DNA of 64,000 nt from Fistularia commersonii (Eukaryota; Chordata; Actinopteri; Syngnathiformes; Fistulariidae): contig JBBMNZ010000059.1 in the NCBI GenBank assembly GCA_037954325.1, positions 402,001 to 466,000 on the forward strand, in the 5' to 3' direction. The notes below the pieces were generated by a model that did no database searches, was not told where the DNA came from, and worked only from the letters and a program-made list of their open reading frames with translations. The stretch's first letter is position 1, and the number at the start of each line of letters is the position of its first letter. The position numbers and the translations under genes are program-made. This document shows positions 21,043 to 35,400 of this stretch, one piece after another.

Positions 21043-23937
21043 TTAATGGGAAGAGCTGTAGGTGTTGTAGGTGGTTTGGAAGAGGTGGGTCTTGAGGTTG
21101 TTTTTGAAGGAAGACAATGAGTTTGACTCTCGGATGGCTGGGGGGAGGGAGTTCCAGAGGGTGGGGGCGGCGATGGCGAAGGCTCTGTCTCCCAGGGTGC
21201 GGTACTTGGACTTACAGATTGGAGTTAGGAGGTTTTCATCCGAGGAGCGAAGACAACGCGCTGGAGAGTGGCGACGTAGGTCGGTGAGATATGGGGGGGC
21301 GAGGTTGTTGAGGGCTTTGTAGGTGGTGAGGAGGATCTTGAAGTGGATGCGTTGTTTGATGGGCAGCCAGTGAAGTTGACGGAGAATGGGGGTGATGTGT
21401 TCTCTGGAAGGGGAGCGGGTAAGAAGTCGGGCAGCAGAGTTTTGGATGTATTGCAGTTTTTGAAGGGCACTAGAGGGGAGGCCATATAGGATACTATTGC
21501 AGTAGTCGAGTCTGGAGGTGATAAATGCATGGATTAGTGTTTCAGCAGCAAAGGGTGAAAGAGTGGGTCGGAGGCGTGCTATGTTTCGGAGGTGGAAAAA
21601 AGATGTTTTGGTGATGTGATTTATGTGTGGCCTAAAAGAGAGTGCAGGGTCCATGTAGATTCCAAGATTTCTTACCAGGGGGGAGGGGGAAACAGAGTGA
21701 CCATCAATGGAGACTGCGAGATTGTGACAGGAATTGAGCAAGGATTTTGGGCCGAATATGATAATTTCTGTTTTGTTGCTGTTGAGTTTGAGGAAATTTT
21801 GGTTCATCCAGGTTTTTATGTCTGTGATGCAGTCGGTAAGGGAGGAAAGGATTTCGGGAGTGATTGTTTTGGTGTTTATGTAGAGCTGAGTGTCATCAGC
21901 ATAGCAGTGAAAATGGAGTCCATGGCGGCGGATGATGTGTCCAAGTGGCAGTGTGTAGAGGGTGAAAAGTACGGGGCCAAGAACTGAGCCTTGTGGAACT
22001 CCGTGTCGGACGGGGGTGGTGGAAGATGTATGGTTGTTTGTGTTGATGTAGTGAGATCTGCCGGAGAGGTAAGAGTGGAACCAGGAGAGGGCGGTGTCGG
22101 TGATGCCTAATGATTCCAGACGGTTGAGGAGGATTTGATGGTTGACTGTATCGAAGGCAGCGCTGAGATCAAGGAGGAGGAGGATGGTGAGGGATCCGGA
22201 GTCAGAGAGAAGGAGGTAATTTGTTACTTTGATGAGAGCTGTTTCAGTGCTGTGTTGGTTTCTGAAGCCGGATTGGAAAGTTTCATACAGGTCATGTGTG
22301 AAGAGGTGTTGATTTAATTGTGCTGTGACAGCTCTTTCCAGTGCTTTTGAGAGGAATGTGAGTTTGGAGATGGGTCGGAAGTTGTTGGGGTCGTCGGGGT
22401 CGAGGCCAGGTTTTTTAAGGAGAGGGGTGATGGCAGCAAGCTTAAGTGATGTGGGGACTGTTCCAGAGGTGAGGGAGGCGTTAATGGTATTGGTGATGAG
22501 TGGGGCAAAGGGGGTGAGGCAGGCTATGACAAGATTTGAAGGCATGGGATCCAGGGGGGAGGTGGATGGCTTCATGGTGGTGAGTATTTTGGTGAGATCT
22601 GCTGTAGTTATTGGAGAGAAGTGAGTGAGTCGGTGGATAGAAGGGGAGGTGAGTAGGGGCTCTGGGACTGGGGTGGTGGCAGAGGAAGATGCAAGTTGAT
22701 TATGGATGGTGTCTGTCTTTGAGGTGAAAAATGACATGAGGAGGTCACATTTTTCCGGGGTGAAAGTGGATGAGATGTTGTCGTGCGGTTTGAGTAGTTT
22801 GTTTATGGTGGAGAACAGAGAGCGTGGATTGGAGGATCCCGAGTGAATGATGCCAGAGTAGTAACGGGAACGGGCTTCATTGAGTGCTGTCTAGTAATGT
22901 TGCATATGGTCCTTATAGGCTTGGGCATGAACAGTGAGGCCGGTTTTCTTATGTAGTCGTTCAAGTTTACGGAGTTGTTTTTTTAGCTTGCGGAGTTCCG
23001 GGGTAAACCAGGGGGCAGAGTGAGTGAATGTGACTGTTTTGGATTTCAAAGGAGCCAGCGTATTGAGGGAGGTAGAAAGGGTGTTATTGTAAATGTTGAC
23101 CAGGTCCATAGGGGTTGGATTTACTGGAAGGGTGAGATTAGAGAGAGTGTTGGTTATGCAGGTGGAGAGTTTTACTGGGCAGACAGATTTTAGGTTGCGG
23201 AAAGTGATTTTGCGGCTGGGCTTAGGTAGGGGCGTGGGGATGTTGATATCAAATGTGATGGCCAGGTGATCAGATATGGAGAGATCAAAACTGGAGATGT
23301 TGTGAATCTGTGAGCCAGTGGAGCAGACCAGGTCAAGGATGTGTCCGTGGTTATGGGTGGGAAAGGTTATGTGTTGTGTGAAGTTTGTGCAGTTGAGTAG
23401 GTCCAAGAAGTCAGATGCATCTTTACAGTCCAGGGAGTCAATATGAAGGTTAAAGTCGCCAAGAAGTATAACGGTGGTTGAAATTGAAAATAGCGAGGTG
23501 ATGAATTCTGAGAGATCTGATAGAAAAGATGGGTTGGGTTTGGGGGGGCGGTATATGATCGCTGTGATGAGTGGTTTGGGTCCGGGTAGTTTAAAAGTCA
23601 GGTGTTCAAAAGAAGGGGCAGAAGGGATGGAGAGTATGCGAGGTTGGAGATCTTTGTGGAAAATTGCAGCAATCCCTCCTCCTCTGCCCTCAGTGCGCGG
23701 TTTGTCCAGGTAAGAGTATCCAGTGGGGGTGGTTTGGTTGAGAGAGAAATAATCCTGGGGTTTTTGCCATGTTTCATTTAGGCACAGAAGGTCAAGTTGT
23801 TTATCAGAGATGAAATCATTTAATATGAGGCTTTTATTGTTGAGGGATCTTGTATTGAAGAGAGCGATTTTTATTGCCTTTTGTTGTGAAGTGGATGGGG
23901 CGGAAGTTGGAATTTGACGGAGGTTTAAATAGTTCAC
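21043..23937 (-). pseudogene. L2 ORF2: endonuclease and reverse transcriptase, one in-frame stop
   Basis: A 2,895-base reading frame broken by a single TAG at 22893-22891. The endonuclease part has KIALFNTRSLNNKS, CLNETW, GRGGGIAAIFH, YRPPKPNP, LLGDFNLHID and ISDHLAITF. The RT part has NNFRPISKLTFLSKALE, LLLLDLSAAFDTVNHQILL, GVPQGSVLGPVLFTLY and catalytic YADD at 21903-21892. The C-terminal part has LDYCNSILYGLP, LHWLPIKQRI and FAIAAPTLWNSLP. All catalytic motifs look intact. Counting from the GTG at 23937 is a convenience; the true start may lie upstream, since the frame stays open to the left of it in the gene's sense. Apart from the TAG it looks complete. Confidence 0.92.
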
Positions 23938-24281
23938 GCGGGGATGATGACGCGGTTTATTGTGATGACGCGGGGAAGAGGTTTGGGGTCCGGTTTATGA
24001 GCTGTGCTGTGTCCATAGCGTTGGAATTGAATTTTCTGTTGTAAGAAAGTATGAAAAGTTGCGACGGGAGCTACGGTGAATGTAGTGGGGTCGACGAAGA
24101 AGTCCATGATTACAGAGTGTGGCGAGGAGTGTCGTGGGGGGGGTAGTTTAGGGATGAGCTGGAGGAGTTGCTTGGGAGTGTAGCTGAGTGTCATACCCGG
24201 GGCTATGAGGAGGCAGGTGCTGGAGCTGGATGTTGGAGATAGTTGCTGGTGGAGAAAGAGATGGTGGAGCAGGTGGAGCAA
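23934..24281 (-). other. Short open frame upstream of L2 ORF2, function unknown
   Basis: A 115-residue frame that overlaps the start region of ORF2 by a few bases (gcgtgaac). It is leucine-, proline- and histidine-rich at its start and has no domain I recognise. It may be part of an ORF1 or chance openness in a GC-rich leader. I lean toward untranslated leader. Confidence 0.3.
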
Positions 24282-24568
24282 GCAGATTTCGGCCGATGGA
24301 AATGCCGTCTTGCTAGGCGCCGTCGGGATCCGGAGTTTCGAGACGCTAGCCGGCTAGCTAGCAGAACACAAGCAGTCCGGTGGGATGTCGAGGTTGTGAG
24401 ATGCAGGTAGATTGGTGGAGAGATCGAGACAGTAACGGTAGCTACAGGGCGATTAGACTTTGGTTAGTTGGCTGGAGGATCGTAACTATTGAGAGATTTG
24501 TCTTTGGTTGGTTAGATTGGTTGGTTTGAGAGCGGGAAGCGGCAGCTAAGCGCGCCAGCATCCTCTCG

Positions 24569-24578
24569 CCCCCCCCCC

Positions 24579-24605
<27 letters not shown>
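24569..24605 (+). repeat. C10-A27 homopolymer at the 5' edge of the L2
   Basis: Ten C followed by 27 A mark the join between the L2 leader and satellite. In the element's sense it is T27-G10 at the very 5' end, an unusual place for a homopolymer in a LINE. Confidence 0.8.
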
Positions 24606-24609
<4 letters not shown>

Positions 24610-25350
24610 CATATCTTGTGCAGAATTATGTTCTTTTCAACATATTTCAGCACCAGACAAAAGCTTGAGAGAATTGATACGTTATTTACAATTTTTACAC
24701 AGTGAACGCTTCAACTCGGTGAGATAAGACTTTTTTGCCACATGGCTATATCTTTGGACCAAGTGGCTGGATTTGAGTGATTTTGACATTTATTGTGCAG
24801 AATCATGTTCTATTCAACATATATCAGCACAAGACACAAGCCTGGGAGAATTCCCAAGTTATTTACAATTTGTACAGTAAAAGCTTAAAGTCAGTGAGAT
24901 AAGCACTTTTAGACCACCTGGATATATCTTTCGAACCTATGGCTGGATTTTGAGTGATTTTGATATATATATTGTGCAGAATCATTTCCTTTTGGACATA
25001 TTTCCACACCAGAAAAAAGCTTGAGAGAATTCATATGTTATTTATATTTTGTAAAGTAAACGCTTCAACTCAGTGCGATAAAAAGTTTTTGACCTCATGG
25101 CTATATCTTTCAATGCTGTGGTTGGATAAGAGGGATTTTGATATATATTGTAAAGAATCATGATCTTTTCAATATATATCAGCACCAGATACAAGATTGA
25201 GAGAATTCATAAGTTATTCACAATTTGTACACTAAACGCTTTTACTCGGTGAGATTAGCAGTTTTTGACCACATGGCTATATCTTTCAACCAAGTGGCTG
25301 GATTTGAATAATTTTGACATATAATGTGCAGAATTGTTTCCTTTTCAATA
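24604..25350 (+). repeat. 176-bp satellite, subfamily A (continued)
   Basis: About four monomers with the same marks as 18713-20937 (agcaccagacaaaagcttga, tttacaatttgtacagtaaa). Continuous in phase with the array left of the L2. Confidence 0.9.
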
Positions 25351-26480
25351 TGTTTCAGCGCAAGTAACCTGCTTCAAAGGAATCTGTAGTTATTTACACT
25401 CTGTAGCAAAAACGCTTCAACTCAGTGAGATAAGCACCTTTTGACCATATGGCTGTATCTTTTGAATCGGTTGCAGGATCACAATTATTTTGACATATAT
25501 TGTGCAGAATTTGGTCCTTTCAAACATATTTCAGCACCAGTAACCTGCTTCAAAGGAATCTTTAGTTATTTACACTCTGTATCAAAAACGCTTCAACTCA
25601 GTGAGATAAGCACTTTTTGACCATATGGCTATGTCTTTTCAATTTGTTGCTGGATTACAGTGATTTTTACATAGGTTGTGCAGAATATGGTCCTTTTCAA
25701 CATATTTCAGCACCAGTAACCTGCTTGAAGACTTTCATGACTTATTTACTCTGTGTACCAAAAACGCTTCAACTCAGTGAGATAAGGACTTTTATGACCA
25801 TATGGCTATATCCTTTCAATATGTTGCTGGATTACAGTGATTTTGATATATATTGTGCAGAATCTGGTCCTTTTCAACACATTTCAGCAGCAGTAACCTG
25901 CTTGAAAGGAATCTTTAGTTATTAACAATCTGTATCAAAAACGCTCTAACTCAGTGAGAAAATAACTTTTTGACCATATGGATATATCTTTTGAATGTAA
26001 TGCTGGATAAGAGTGATTTTGACATATGTTGTGCAGAGTCTGGTCCTTTTCAACATATTTTAGCACCACTAACCTGCTTGAAAGGAATCTGTAGTTATTT
26101 ACACTGTGTACCAAAACGCTTCAACTCAGTGAGATAAGAACTTTTTGACTGTATGGCTATATCTTTCGAATCGGTTGCAGGATCACAACTATTTTGATAT
26201 ATTTTGTGCAGAATTTGGTCCCTTTACACATATTTCAGCACCAGTAACCTGCTTTAAATGAATAAATGAATCTTTTGTTATTTACACTCTGTATCAAAAC
26301 TGCTTCAACGCAGTGAGATAAGCACTTTTTGCCCGTATGGCTATATCTTTCAATTTGTTGCTGGATTACAGTGATTTTGACATATATTGTGATGAATTTG
26401 GTCCTTTTCAACATATTTCAGCACCAGTAACCTGCTTGAAGACTTTTATGATTTATTTACATTGTGTACCAAAAAAGCTG
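25350..26480 (+). repeat. 176-bp satellite, subfamily B (about 6 monomers)
   Basis: Landmark steps of 176, 176, 177 and 175 bp (25429, 25605, 25781, 25958, 26133). Marks are caccagtaacctgcttgaa, ctgtatcaaaaacgcttcaa, gaatttggtccttttcaaca and gaccatatggctat. B shares its first half with A and the tcaaaaacgc ending with C, so it is intermediate. Confidence 0.88.
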
Positions 26481-29400
26481 AAAATGTTTTGTTATTTCCA
26501 CTCCAACTCAAAAACGATTTAACTCGGTAAGATAAGCACTTTTTGACCTTCTGGCTATATCTTTTGAACCTGTAGCTGGATTACACTGAATTTGAAATGT
26601 ATTTTGTAGAATCATGTTCTAAACAACATATTTCAACAGTAGAAACCAGCTTGATGAAATCCATTAGTTATTTCCACCCCTAATCAAAAACGGTTCAACT
26701 CGGTGAGATAAGCACTTTTTGAACGAATGGCTATATCTTTTGAACCTGTAATGGGATCAAACTGACTGACATATATCGTGCAGAATCATGTCCTAAACAA
26801 CATATTTCAACAGCAAAAACCGGCTTGATGATCAAAAACGCTTCATTTCGGTGAGATAAGTCTTTTTTGAAGGAATGGCTATATCTTTTGAACCTGTAAT
26901 GGGATCACACTGAATTTGACATATTTTGTGATGAATCATGTCCTAAACAACATATTTCAACAGCAGAAACCAGCTTGATGAAATTCATTAGTTATTTCCA
27001 CTCCGAATCGAAAACGCTTCAACTCGGTGAGATAAGCACTTTTTGAAGGAATGGCAATATCTTTTGAACTTGTAGCTGGATTACACTGAATTTGATATAT
27101 TTTGTGCAGAATCATGCCCTAAACAACATATTTCAACAGCAGAAACCAGCTTGATGAAATCCATTAGTTATTTCCACTCCTAATCAAAAACGCTTCAACT
27201 CGGTGAGATAAGCACTTTTTGAACGAAGGGCTATATATTTTGATCTTGTAGCTTGGTTACACTGAATTTGACATATATTGTGCAGAATCATGTCCTAAAC
27301 AACATATTTCAATAGCAGAAACCAGCTTGATGAAATTCATTAGTTATTTCCACTCCGAATCAAAAACGCTTCAACTCGGTGAGATAAGCACTTTGTGAAC
27401 GAATGGCTATATCTTTTGAACATATAGCTGGATTACACTGAATTTGAAATATGTCTTGCAGAATCATGCCCTAAACAACACATTTCAACACCAGAAACCA
27501 GCTTGATGAAATTCATTAGTTATTTACACTTCTAATCAGGAACGCTTACACCCAATAAGATAAACACTTATTGAAAGAATGGCTATATCTTTTGAATTTA
27601 TAGGTGGATTACACTGAATTTGACATATATTGTGCTGAATCATGTCCTAAAAAACATATTTCAACAGCAGAAACCAGCTTTATGAAGTTGATTAGTTATT
27701 TCCACTCCTAATCAAAAACGCTTCAACTTGGTGAGATAAGCACTTTGTGAACGAATGGCTATATCTTTTGAACTTATAGCTGGATTACACTGAATTTGAC
27801 ATATATCATGCAGAATCATGCCCTAAACAACACATTTCAACACCAGAAACAACCTTGATGAAATCCATGGGTTATTTCCACCCCTAATCAAAAACGCTTC
27901 ATTTCGCTGAGATAAGTCCTTTTTGATGGAATGGCTATATCTTTTGAACCTGTAATGGGATCACACTGAATTTGACATATATATTGCAGAATCATGTCCT
28001 AAACAACATATTTCAACAGCAGAAATCAGCTTGATAAAATTCATTAGTTATTTCCACTCCGAATCGAAAACGCTTCAATTCGGTGTGATAAGCACTTTTT
28101 GAACGAATCGCAATATCTTTTGAACTTGTAGCTGGATTACACTGAATTTGAAATAAATTGTGCAGAATCATGTTCTAAACAACATATTTCAACGGCAAAA
28201 ACCAGCTTGATGAAATCCATTAGTTATTTCCACTCCTAATCAAAAACGCTTCAACTCGGTGAGATAAGCAATTTTTGAACGAAGGGCTATATATTTTGAT
28301 CTTGTAGCTTGGTTACACTGAATTTGACATATATTGTGCAAAATCATGTCCTAATCAACGTATTTCAATAGCTGAAACCAGCGTGATGGAATTCATTAGT
28401 TATTTCCACTCCAAATCAAAAAAGCTTCAACTCGGTGAGATAAGCACTTTTTGAACGAATGGCTATAACTTTTGATCTTGTAGCTGGATTACACTGAATT
28501 TGAAATATATTTTGCAGAATTATGCCCTAAACAACACATTTCAAAAGCAGAAAGCGGCTTGATGAAATTCATTAGTTATTTCCATTCCTAATCAAAAACG
28601 CTTCAACCCGATAAGATATACACTTTTTGATCGAATGGCTATATCTTTTGAACCTGTGATGGGATTACACTGAAGTTGACATATATTGTGCAGAATCATG
28701 TGCTAATCAACATATTTCAACAGTAGAAACCAACCTGATGAAAATTCATTAGTTATTTCCACTCCTAATCAAAAACGCTTCAACTCGGTGAGATGAAGAC
28801 TTTTTGAACGAATGGCTATATCTTTTGAACCTGTGATGGGATTACACTGAATTTGACATTAATTGTGCAGAATCATGTTCTAAACAACATATTTCAATGG
28901 CAAAAACCAGCTTGATGAAATCCATTAGTTATTTCCACTCCTAATCAAAAACGCTTCAACTCGGTGAGAGAAGCACTATCTGAACGAATGGCTTTATTTT
29001 TTGAACTTGTGGCTGGATTACACTGAATTTGACATATATTGTGCAGAATCATGTACTGTACAACATATTTGAACAGCAGAAACCAGCTTGGTGAAATTCA
29101 TTAGTTATTTCCACTCTTAATCAAAAACGCTTCAACCCGATAAGATAAACACTTTTTGAACGAATGGCAATATCTTTTGAACCTGTAATGGGATTACACT
29201 GAATTTGACATATATTGTGCAGAATCATGTTCTAAACAACATATATCACCACCAAAACCAGCTTGATGAAATTCATGAATTATTTCCACTCCAACTCAAA
29301 AACGATTTAACTCGGTAAGACAAGCAGTTTTTGACCTTATGGCTATATCTTTTGAACTTGTAGCTGGATTACACTGAATTTGATATATTTTGTGCAAAAT

Positions 29401-32400
29401 CATGTCCTAAACAACATATTTCAACAGTAGAAACCAGCTTGATGAAATTCATTAGTTATTTTCACTCCTAATCAAAAACGCTTCAACTCGGTGAGATGAA
29501 GACTTTTTGAACGAATGGCTATATGTTTTTAACCTGTGATGGGTTTACACTGAAATTGACATATATTGTGCAGAATCATGTCCTAGACAACATATATCAA
29601 CAGCAGAAACCAGCATGATGAAATTCATTAGTCATTTCCACTCCAACTCAAAAACAATTTAACTCGATAAGATAAGCAGTTTTTGACCTTATGGATATAT
29701 CTTTTTAACTTGTGGCTGGATTACACTGAGGTTGACATATATTGTGCAGAATCATTTTCTAAACAACATATTTCAAAAGCAGAAACCAGCTTGATGAAAT
29801 TCATTAGTTATTTCCATCCCTAATAAAAAACGCTTCAACTCGGTGAGATAAGCACTTTTTTAACGAATGGCTATATCTTTTGAACTTGTAGCTGGATTAC
29901 ACTGAATTTGACATTAATTGTGCAGAATCATGTTCTAAAAAACATATTTCAACGGCAAAAACCATCTTGATGAAATTCATTAGTTATTTCCACTCCTAAT
30001 AAAAAACGCTTCAACCCGATAAGATAAACACTTTTTGAACGAATGGCTATATGTTTTGAACTTGTAGCTGGATTACACTGAATTTGACATATTTAGTGCA
30101 GAATCATGTACTGAACAACATATTTGAACAGCAGAAACCAGCTTGGTGAAATCCATTAGTTATTTCCACTTTTAATCAAAAACGCTTCAACCCGATAAGA
30201 TCAACACTTTTTGAATGAATGACTATATCTTTTGAACATGTGATGGGATTACACTGATTTTAACATATATTGTGCTGAATCATGTCCTAAATAACATATA
30301 TCACCAGCAGACTTCAGCTTGATGAAATTCATGAGTTATTTCCACTCCAAATCAAAAACGATTTAACTCGGTAAGACAAGCACTTTTTGACCTTATGGCT
30401 ATATCTTTTGAACTTGTAGCTGGATTACACTGAATTTTTATATATTTTGTGCAGAATCATGTCCTAAACAACATATTTCAACAGCAGAAACCAGCATGAT
30501 GAAATTCATTAGTCATTTCCACTCAAAATCAAAAACGCTTCAACTCAGTGAAATAAGCACTTTTTGACCTTATGGCTATATCTTTTGAATTTATAGCTGA
30601 ATTACACTGAATTTGACATATATTGTGCAGAATCATGTCCTAAACATGATCTATCAAAAGCAAAAACCATCATATTGAAATTCATTAGTTATTTCCACTC
30701 CAACTCAAAAACGCTTCAACTCGGTGAGATAAGCAGTTTTTGAACGAATGGCTTTATCTTTTGATCTTGTCGCTGGATTACACTGAATTTGACATATATT
30801 TTGCAGAATCATGTCCTATACAACATCTATCAACAGCAGAAACAGGCTTAGTGAAATTCATTAGTTATTTCCACTCCTAATAAAAAACGCTTCAACCCGA
30901 TAAGATAAACACTTTTTGAACGAATGGCTATATCTTTTGAACTTGTAGCTGGATTACACTGAATTTGACATATATTGTGCAGAATCATGTCCTAATCAAC
31001 ATATATCAACAGCAGAAACCAGCTTGATGGAATTCATAATTATTTCCACTATTAATCAAAAAAGCTTCAACTTTTTTGAGATAAGCACTTTTTGTACGAA
31101 TGGCTATATCTTTTGATCTTGTCGCTGGATTACACTGAATTTGACATATATCGTGCAGAATCATGTCCTAGACAACATATTTCAACAGCAAAAACCAGCT
31201 TGATGAAATCCATTAGTTTTTTCCACTCCAAATCAAAACCGCTTCAACTTGGTGAGATAAGTCCTTCTTGAACCAATGGCTATATCTTTTGAACCTGTAA
31301 TGGGATCCCACTGAATTTGACATATATTGCGCAGAATCATGTCCTAAACATCATATTTCAACGGCAGAAACCAGCTTGATGAAATTCATTCGTTATTTTT
31401 ACTCCGAATCAAAAACGCTTCAACTCGGTGAGATAAGCACTTTTTGAACGAAAGGCTATATCTTTTGATCTTGACGCTGGATTACACTGAATTTGACATA
31501 TTTTGTGTAGAATCGTGTCCTAAACAACATATTTGAACATCAGAAACCAGCTTGGTGAAATTCATTAGTTATTTCCACTCTTAATCAAAAACGCTTCAAC
31601 CCGATAAGATATACACTTTTTGAACGAATGGCTATATCTTTTGAACATGTGATGGGATTACATTGAAGTTGACATATATTGTGCAGAATCATGTCCTAAT
31701 CAACATATTTCAACAGTAGAAACCAGCTTGATGAAATCCATTAGTCATTTCCACTCCTAATAAAAAACGCTTCAACTCGGTGAGAGAAGCACTTTTTGAA
31801 CGAATGGCTATATCTTTTGAACTTGTACCTGGATTCCACTGAATTTGACATATATTGTGCAAAATCATGTTCCAAACAACATATTTCAACGGCAAAAACC
31901 AGCTTGATGAAATCCATTAGTTATTTCCAATACTGATCAAAAACGCTTCAACTCGGTGAGAAAAGCACTCTTTGAACGAATGGCTATATCTTTTGAACCT
32001 GTGATGTGATTACACTAAATTTGACATATATTGTGCAAAATCATGTCCTAAACAACATATATCATCAGCAAAAACCAGCATATTGAAATTCATTAGTTAT
32101 TTCCACTCCAACTAAAAAACGCTTCAACTCGGTGAGATAAGCAGTTTTTGAACGAATGGCTATATCTTTTGATCTTGTCGCTGGATTACACTGAATTTGA
32201 CATATATTGTGCAGAATCATGTCCTATACAACATATTTCAACAGTAGAAACCAGCTTGATGAAATCCATTAGTTTTTTCCACTCCTAATCAAAAACGCTT
32301 CAACTCGGTTAGATAAGACGTTTTTGAACGAATGGCTATATCTTTTGAACATGTGATGGGATTAAGCTGAATTTGACATATTTTTTGCAGAATCATGTCC

Positions 32401-35400
32401 TAAACAACATATTTCAACAGCAGAAACCAGATTAATGAAATTCATTAGTTATTTCCACTCCTAATCAATAACGCTTCAACTCCGGTGAGAAAAGCACTTT
32501 TTTAACGAATGGCTATATCTTTTGAAAATGTGCCTGGATTACACTGAATTTGACATAAATTGTACAAAATCTTGTCCTAAACAACATATTTCAACCCGAT
32601 AAGATAAACACTTTTTGAACGAATGGCTATATCTTTTGATTTTGTCGCTGAATTACACTGAATTTGACATATTTTGTGTAGAATATTGTCCTAAACAACA
32701 TATTTCAACAGCAGAAACCAGATTAATGAAATTCATAAGTTATTTCCACTCCTAATCAATAACGCTTCAACTCGGTGAGAAAAGCACTTTTTTAACGAAT
32801 GGCTATATATTTTGATCTTGTAGCTGGGTTACATTGAATTTGACATATATTGTGCAGAATCATGTCCTAAACAAGATATATCAACAGCAGAAACCGGCTT
32901 GATGAAATTCATTAGTTATTTCAGCTACTAGTCAAAAACACTTCAAGTCAGTGATATAAGATCTTTTTGAACGAATGGCTTTATCTTTTGAATTTGTACC
33001 TGGATTACACTGAATTTGACATATTTTGTTCAGAATCATGTCCTAAACAACATATTTCCACAGCAGAAACCAGCTTAATGGAATTCATTTTTTTATTTCC
33101 ACTCCGAATCAAAAACGCTTCAAGTCAGTGAGATGAAGACTTTTTGAACGAATGGCTAAATCTTTTGAACCTGTGATGGGATTACACTGAAATTGACATA
33201 TATTGTGCAGAATCTTTTCCTAAACAACATATATCAACAGCAGAAACCAGCATGATGAAATTCATTAGTTATTTCCACTCCAACTCAAAAACGATTTAAC
33301 CGATAAGATATGCAGTTTTTGACCTTATGGCTATATCTTTTGAACTTATGGCTGGATTATATTGAATTTGACATATATTGTGCAGAATCATGTCCTAAAC
33401 AACATATATCAACAACAAAAACCAACTTGGTGAAATTCATTAGTTATTTCCACTCTTAATCAAAAATGATTCAACCCGATAAGATAAGCACTTTTAGAAC
33501 GAATGGCTATATCTTTTGAACATGTAATGGGATTACACTAAATTTGACATATATTGTGCAGAATCATGTCCTAAACAACATATATCAACAGCAGAAACCA
33601 GCTTGATGAAATTCATTAGTTATTTCCACTCCAACTCAAAAAAGATTTAACCTCTGTAAGATAAGCACTTTTTTGACCTTATGGCTATATCTTTTGAACT
33701 TGTAGCTGGATTACACAGAATTTGACATGTATTGTGCAGAATCGTGTTCTAAACAACATATATCAACAGCAAAAACCAACTTGGTGAAATTCATTAGTTA
33801 TTTCCACTCTTAATCAAAAACGCTTCAACCCGATAAGATAAGCACTTTTTGAACGAATGGCTATATCTTTTGAACCCGTGATGTGATTACACTAAATTTG
33901 ACATATATTGTGCTTAATCATGTCCGAAACAACATATATAAACAGCAGAAACCAGAATGATGAAATTCATTAGTTATTTCCATTCCAACTCAAAAAAGAT
34001 TTAACCTCGGTGAGATAAGCACTCTTTGACCTTATGGCTATATCTTTTGAACTTGTAGCTGGATTACACTGAATTTGACATATATTGTGCAGAATCATGT
34101 CCTAAACAACATATCTCACCAGCAGAAACCAGCTTGATGAAATTCATTAGTTATTTCCACTCAAAAACAAAAAAAGCTTTAACTCAGCGAGATAAGCACT
34201 TTTTGACCTTATGGCTATATCTTTTGAACTTATAGCTGGATTACACTGAATTTGACATATATTGTGCAGAATCATGTCCTAAACAACATATATCAACAGC
34301 AAAAACCAGCATATTTAAATCCATTGGTTATTTCAACTCCAACTCAAAAATGCTTCAACTCGGTGAGATGAGCAGTTTTCGAACGAATGGCTATATCTTT
34401 TGATCTTGTCGCTGGATTACACTGAATTTGACATATATTGTACAGAATCATGTCCTATACAACATCTATCAACAGCAGAAAAAGGCTTGATGAAATTCAA
34501 TAGTTATTTCCTCTCTTAATCGAAAACGCTTCAACTCGATAAGATAAGAACTTTTTGAACGAATGGCTATATCTTTTGAACCTTGGATGGGATTACACTG
34601 AATTTGACATATATTGTGCAGAATCATGTCCTAAACAACATATTTCAACAGTAGAAACCAACTTGATGAAATTCATTAGTTATTTCCACTCCTAATCAAA
34701 AACGCTTCAACTCGGTGAGATAAGCACTTTTTGAACTAATGGCTGTATCTTTTGAACTTGTAGCTGGATTACCCTGAATTTTACATTTTTTGTGCTGAAT
34801 CATGTCCTATACAAAATATTTCAACAACAGAAACCAGCTTGATGAAATTGATTAGTTATTTCCACTCCTAATCAAAAACGCTTCAACCTCGTGAGATAAG
34901 CACTTTTTGAACGAAAGGCTACATCTTTTGATCTTGACGGTGGATTACACTGAATTTGACATATTTTGCGTAGAATCATGTCCTAAAAAACATATTTCAA
35001 CAGTAGAAACCAACTTGATGAAATTCATTAGTTATTTCCACTCCTAATCAAAAACGCTTCAACCCGATAAGATAAACACTTTTTGAACGAATGGCTATAT
35101 CTTTTGAACCTGTGATGGGATTACACTGAATTTGACATATATCGTGCAGAATCATGTCCTAAAAAACATATTTCAAAATCAGAAACCAGCTAGATGAAAT
35201 TCATTAGTCATTTCCACTCAAAATCAAAAACGCTTCAACTCGGTGAGATAAGCACTTTTTGAACGAATGGCTATATCTTTTGAACTTGTAGCTGGATTAC
35301 ACTGAATTTGAAATATATTGTGCAAAATCATGTTCCAAACAACATATTTCAACGGCAAAAACCAGCTTGATGAAATCCATTAGTTATTTCCACTCCTAAT

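Larger units (their letters stand above)
20938..24603 (-). mobile_element. L2-clade LINE, young, inserted cleanly in the satellite
   Basis: About 3.7 kb on the reverse strand. Its 3' end has the L2 hallmark aaaagcgctatacaaatc followed by (ATT)n, seen on the plus strand at 20939-20990. Satellite resumes in phase: left gagtgaatt, right aattgacat, which together make one normal monomer stretch. AATT (20934-20937 and 24604-24607) is a possible short target-site duplication, though the adjoining A run blurs it. The 5' side carries a GC-rich leader with gctagccggctagctagc and ends at a C10-A27 run. The near-intact ORF points to recent insertion. Confidence 0.9.

Noticed and set aside
21071..23713. 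Forward-strand frames opposite the L2 ORF (for example 21592-21987)
   Set aside because: They are antisense shadows of the well-supported L2 ORF2 and resemble no protein.
24954..26522. Small open frames of 60-100 codons in the satellite
   Set aside because: They recur wherever monomers lack a stop by chance, have no start context or domain, and are lost in neighbouring monomers.
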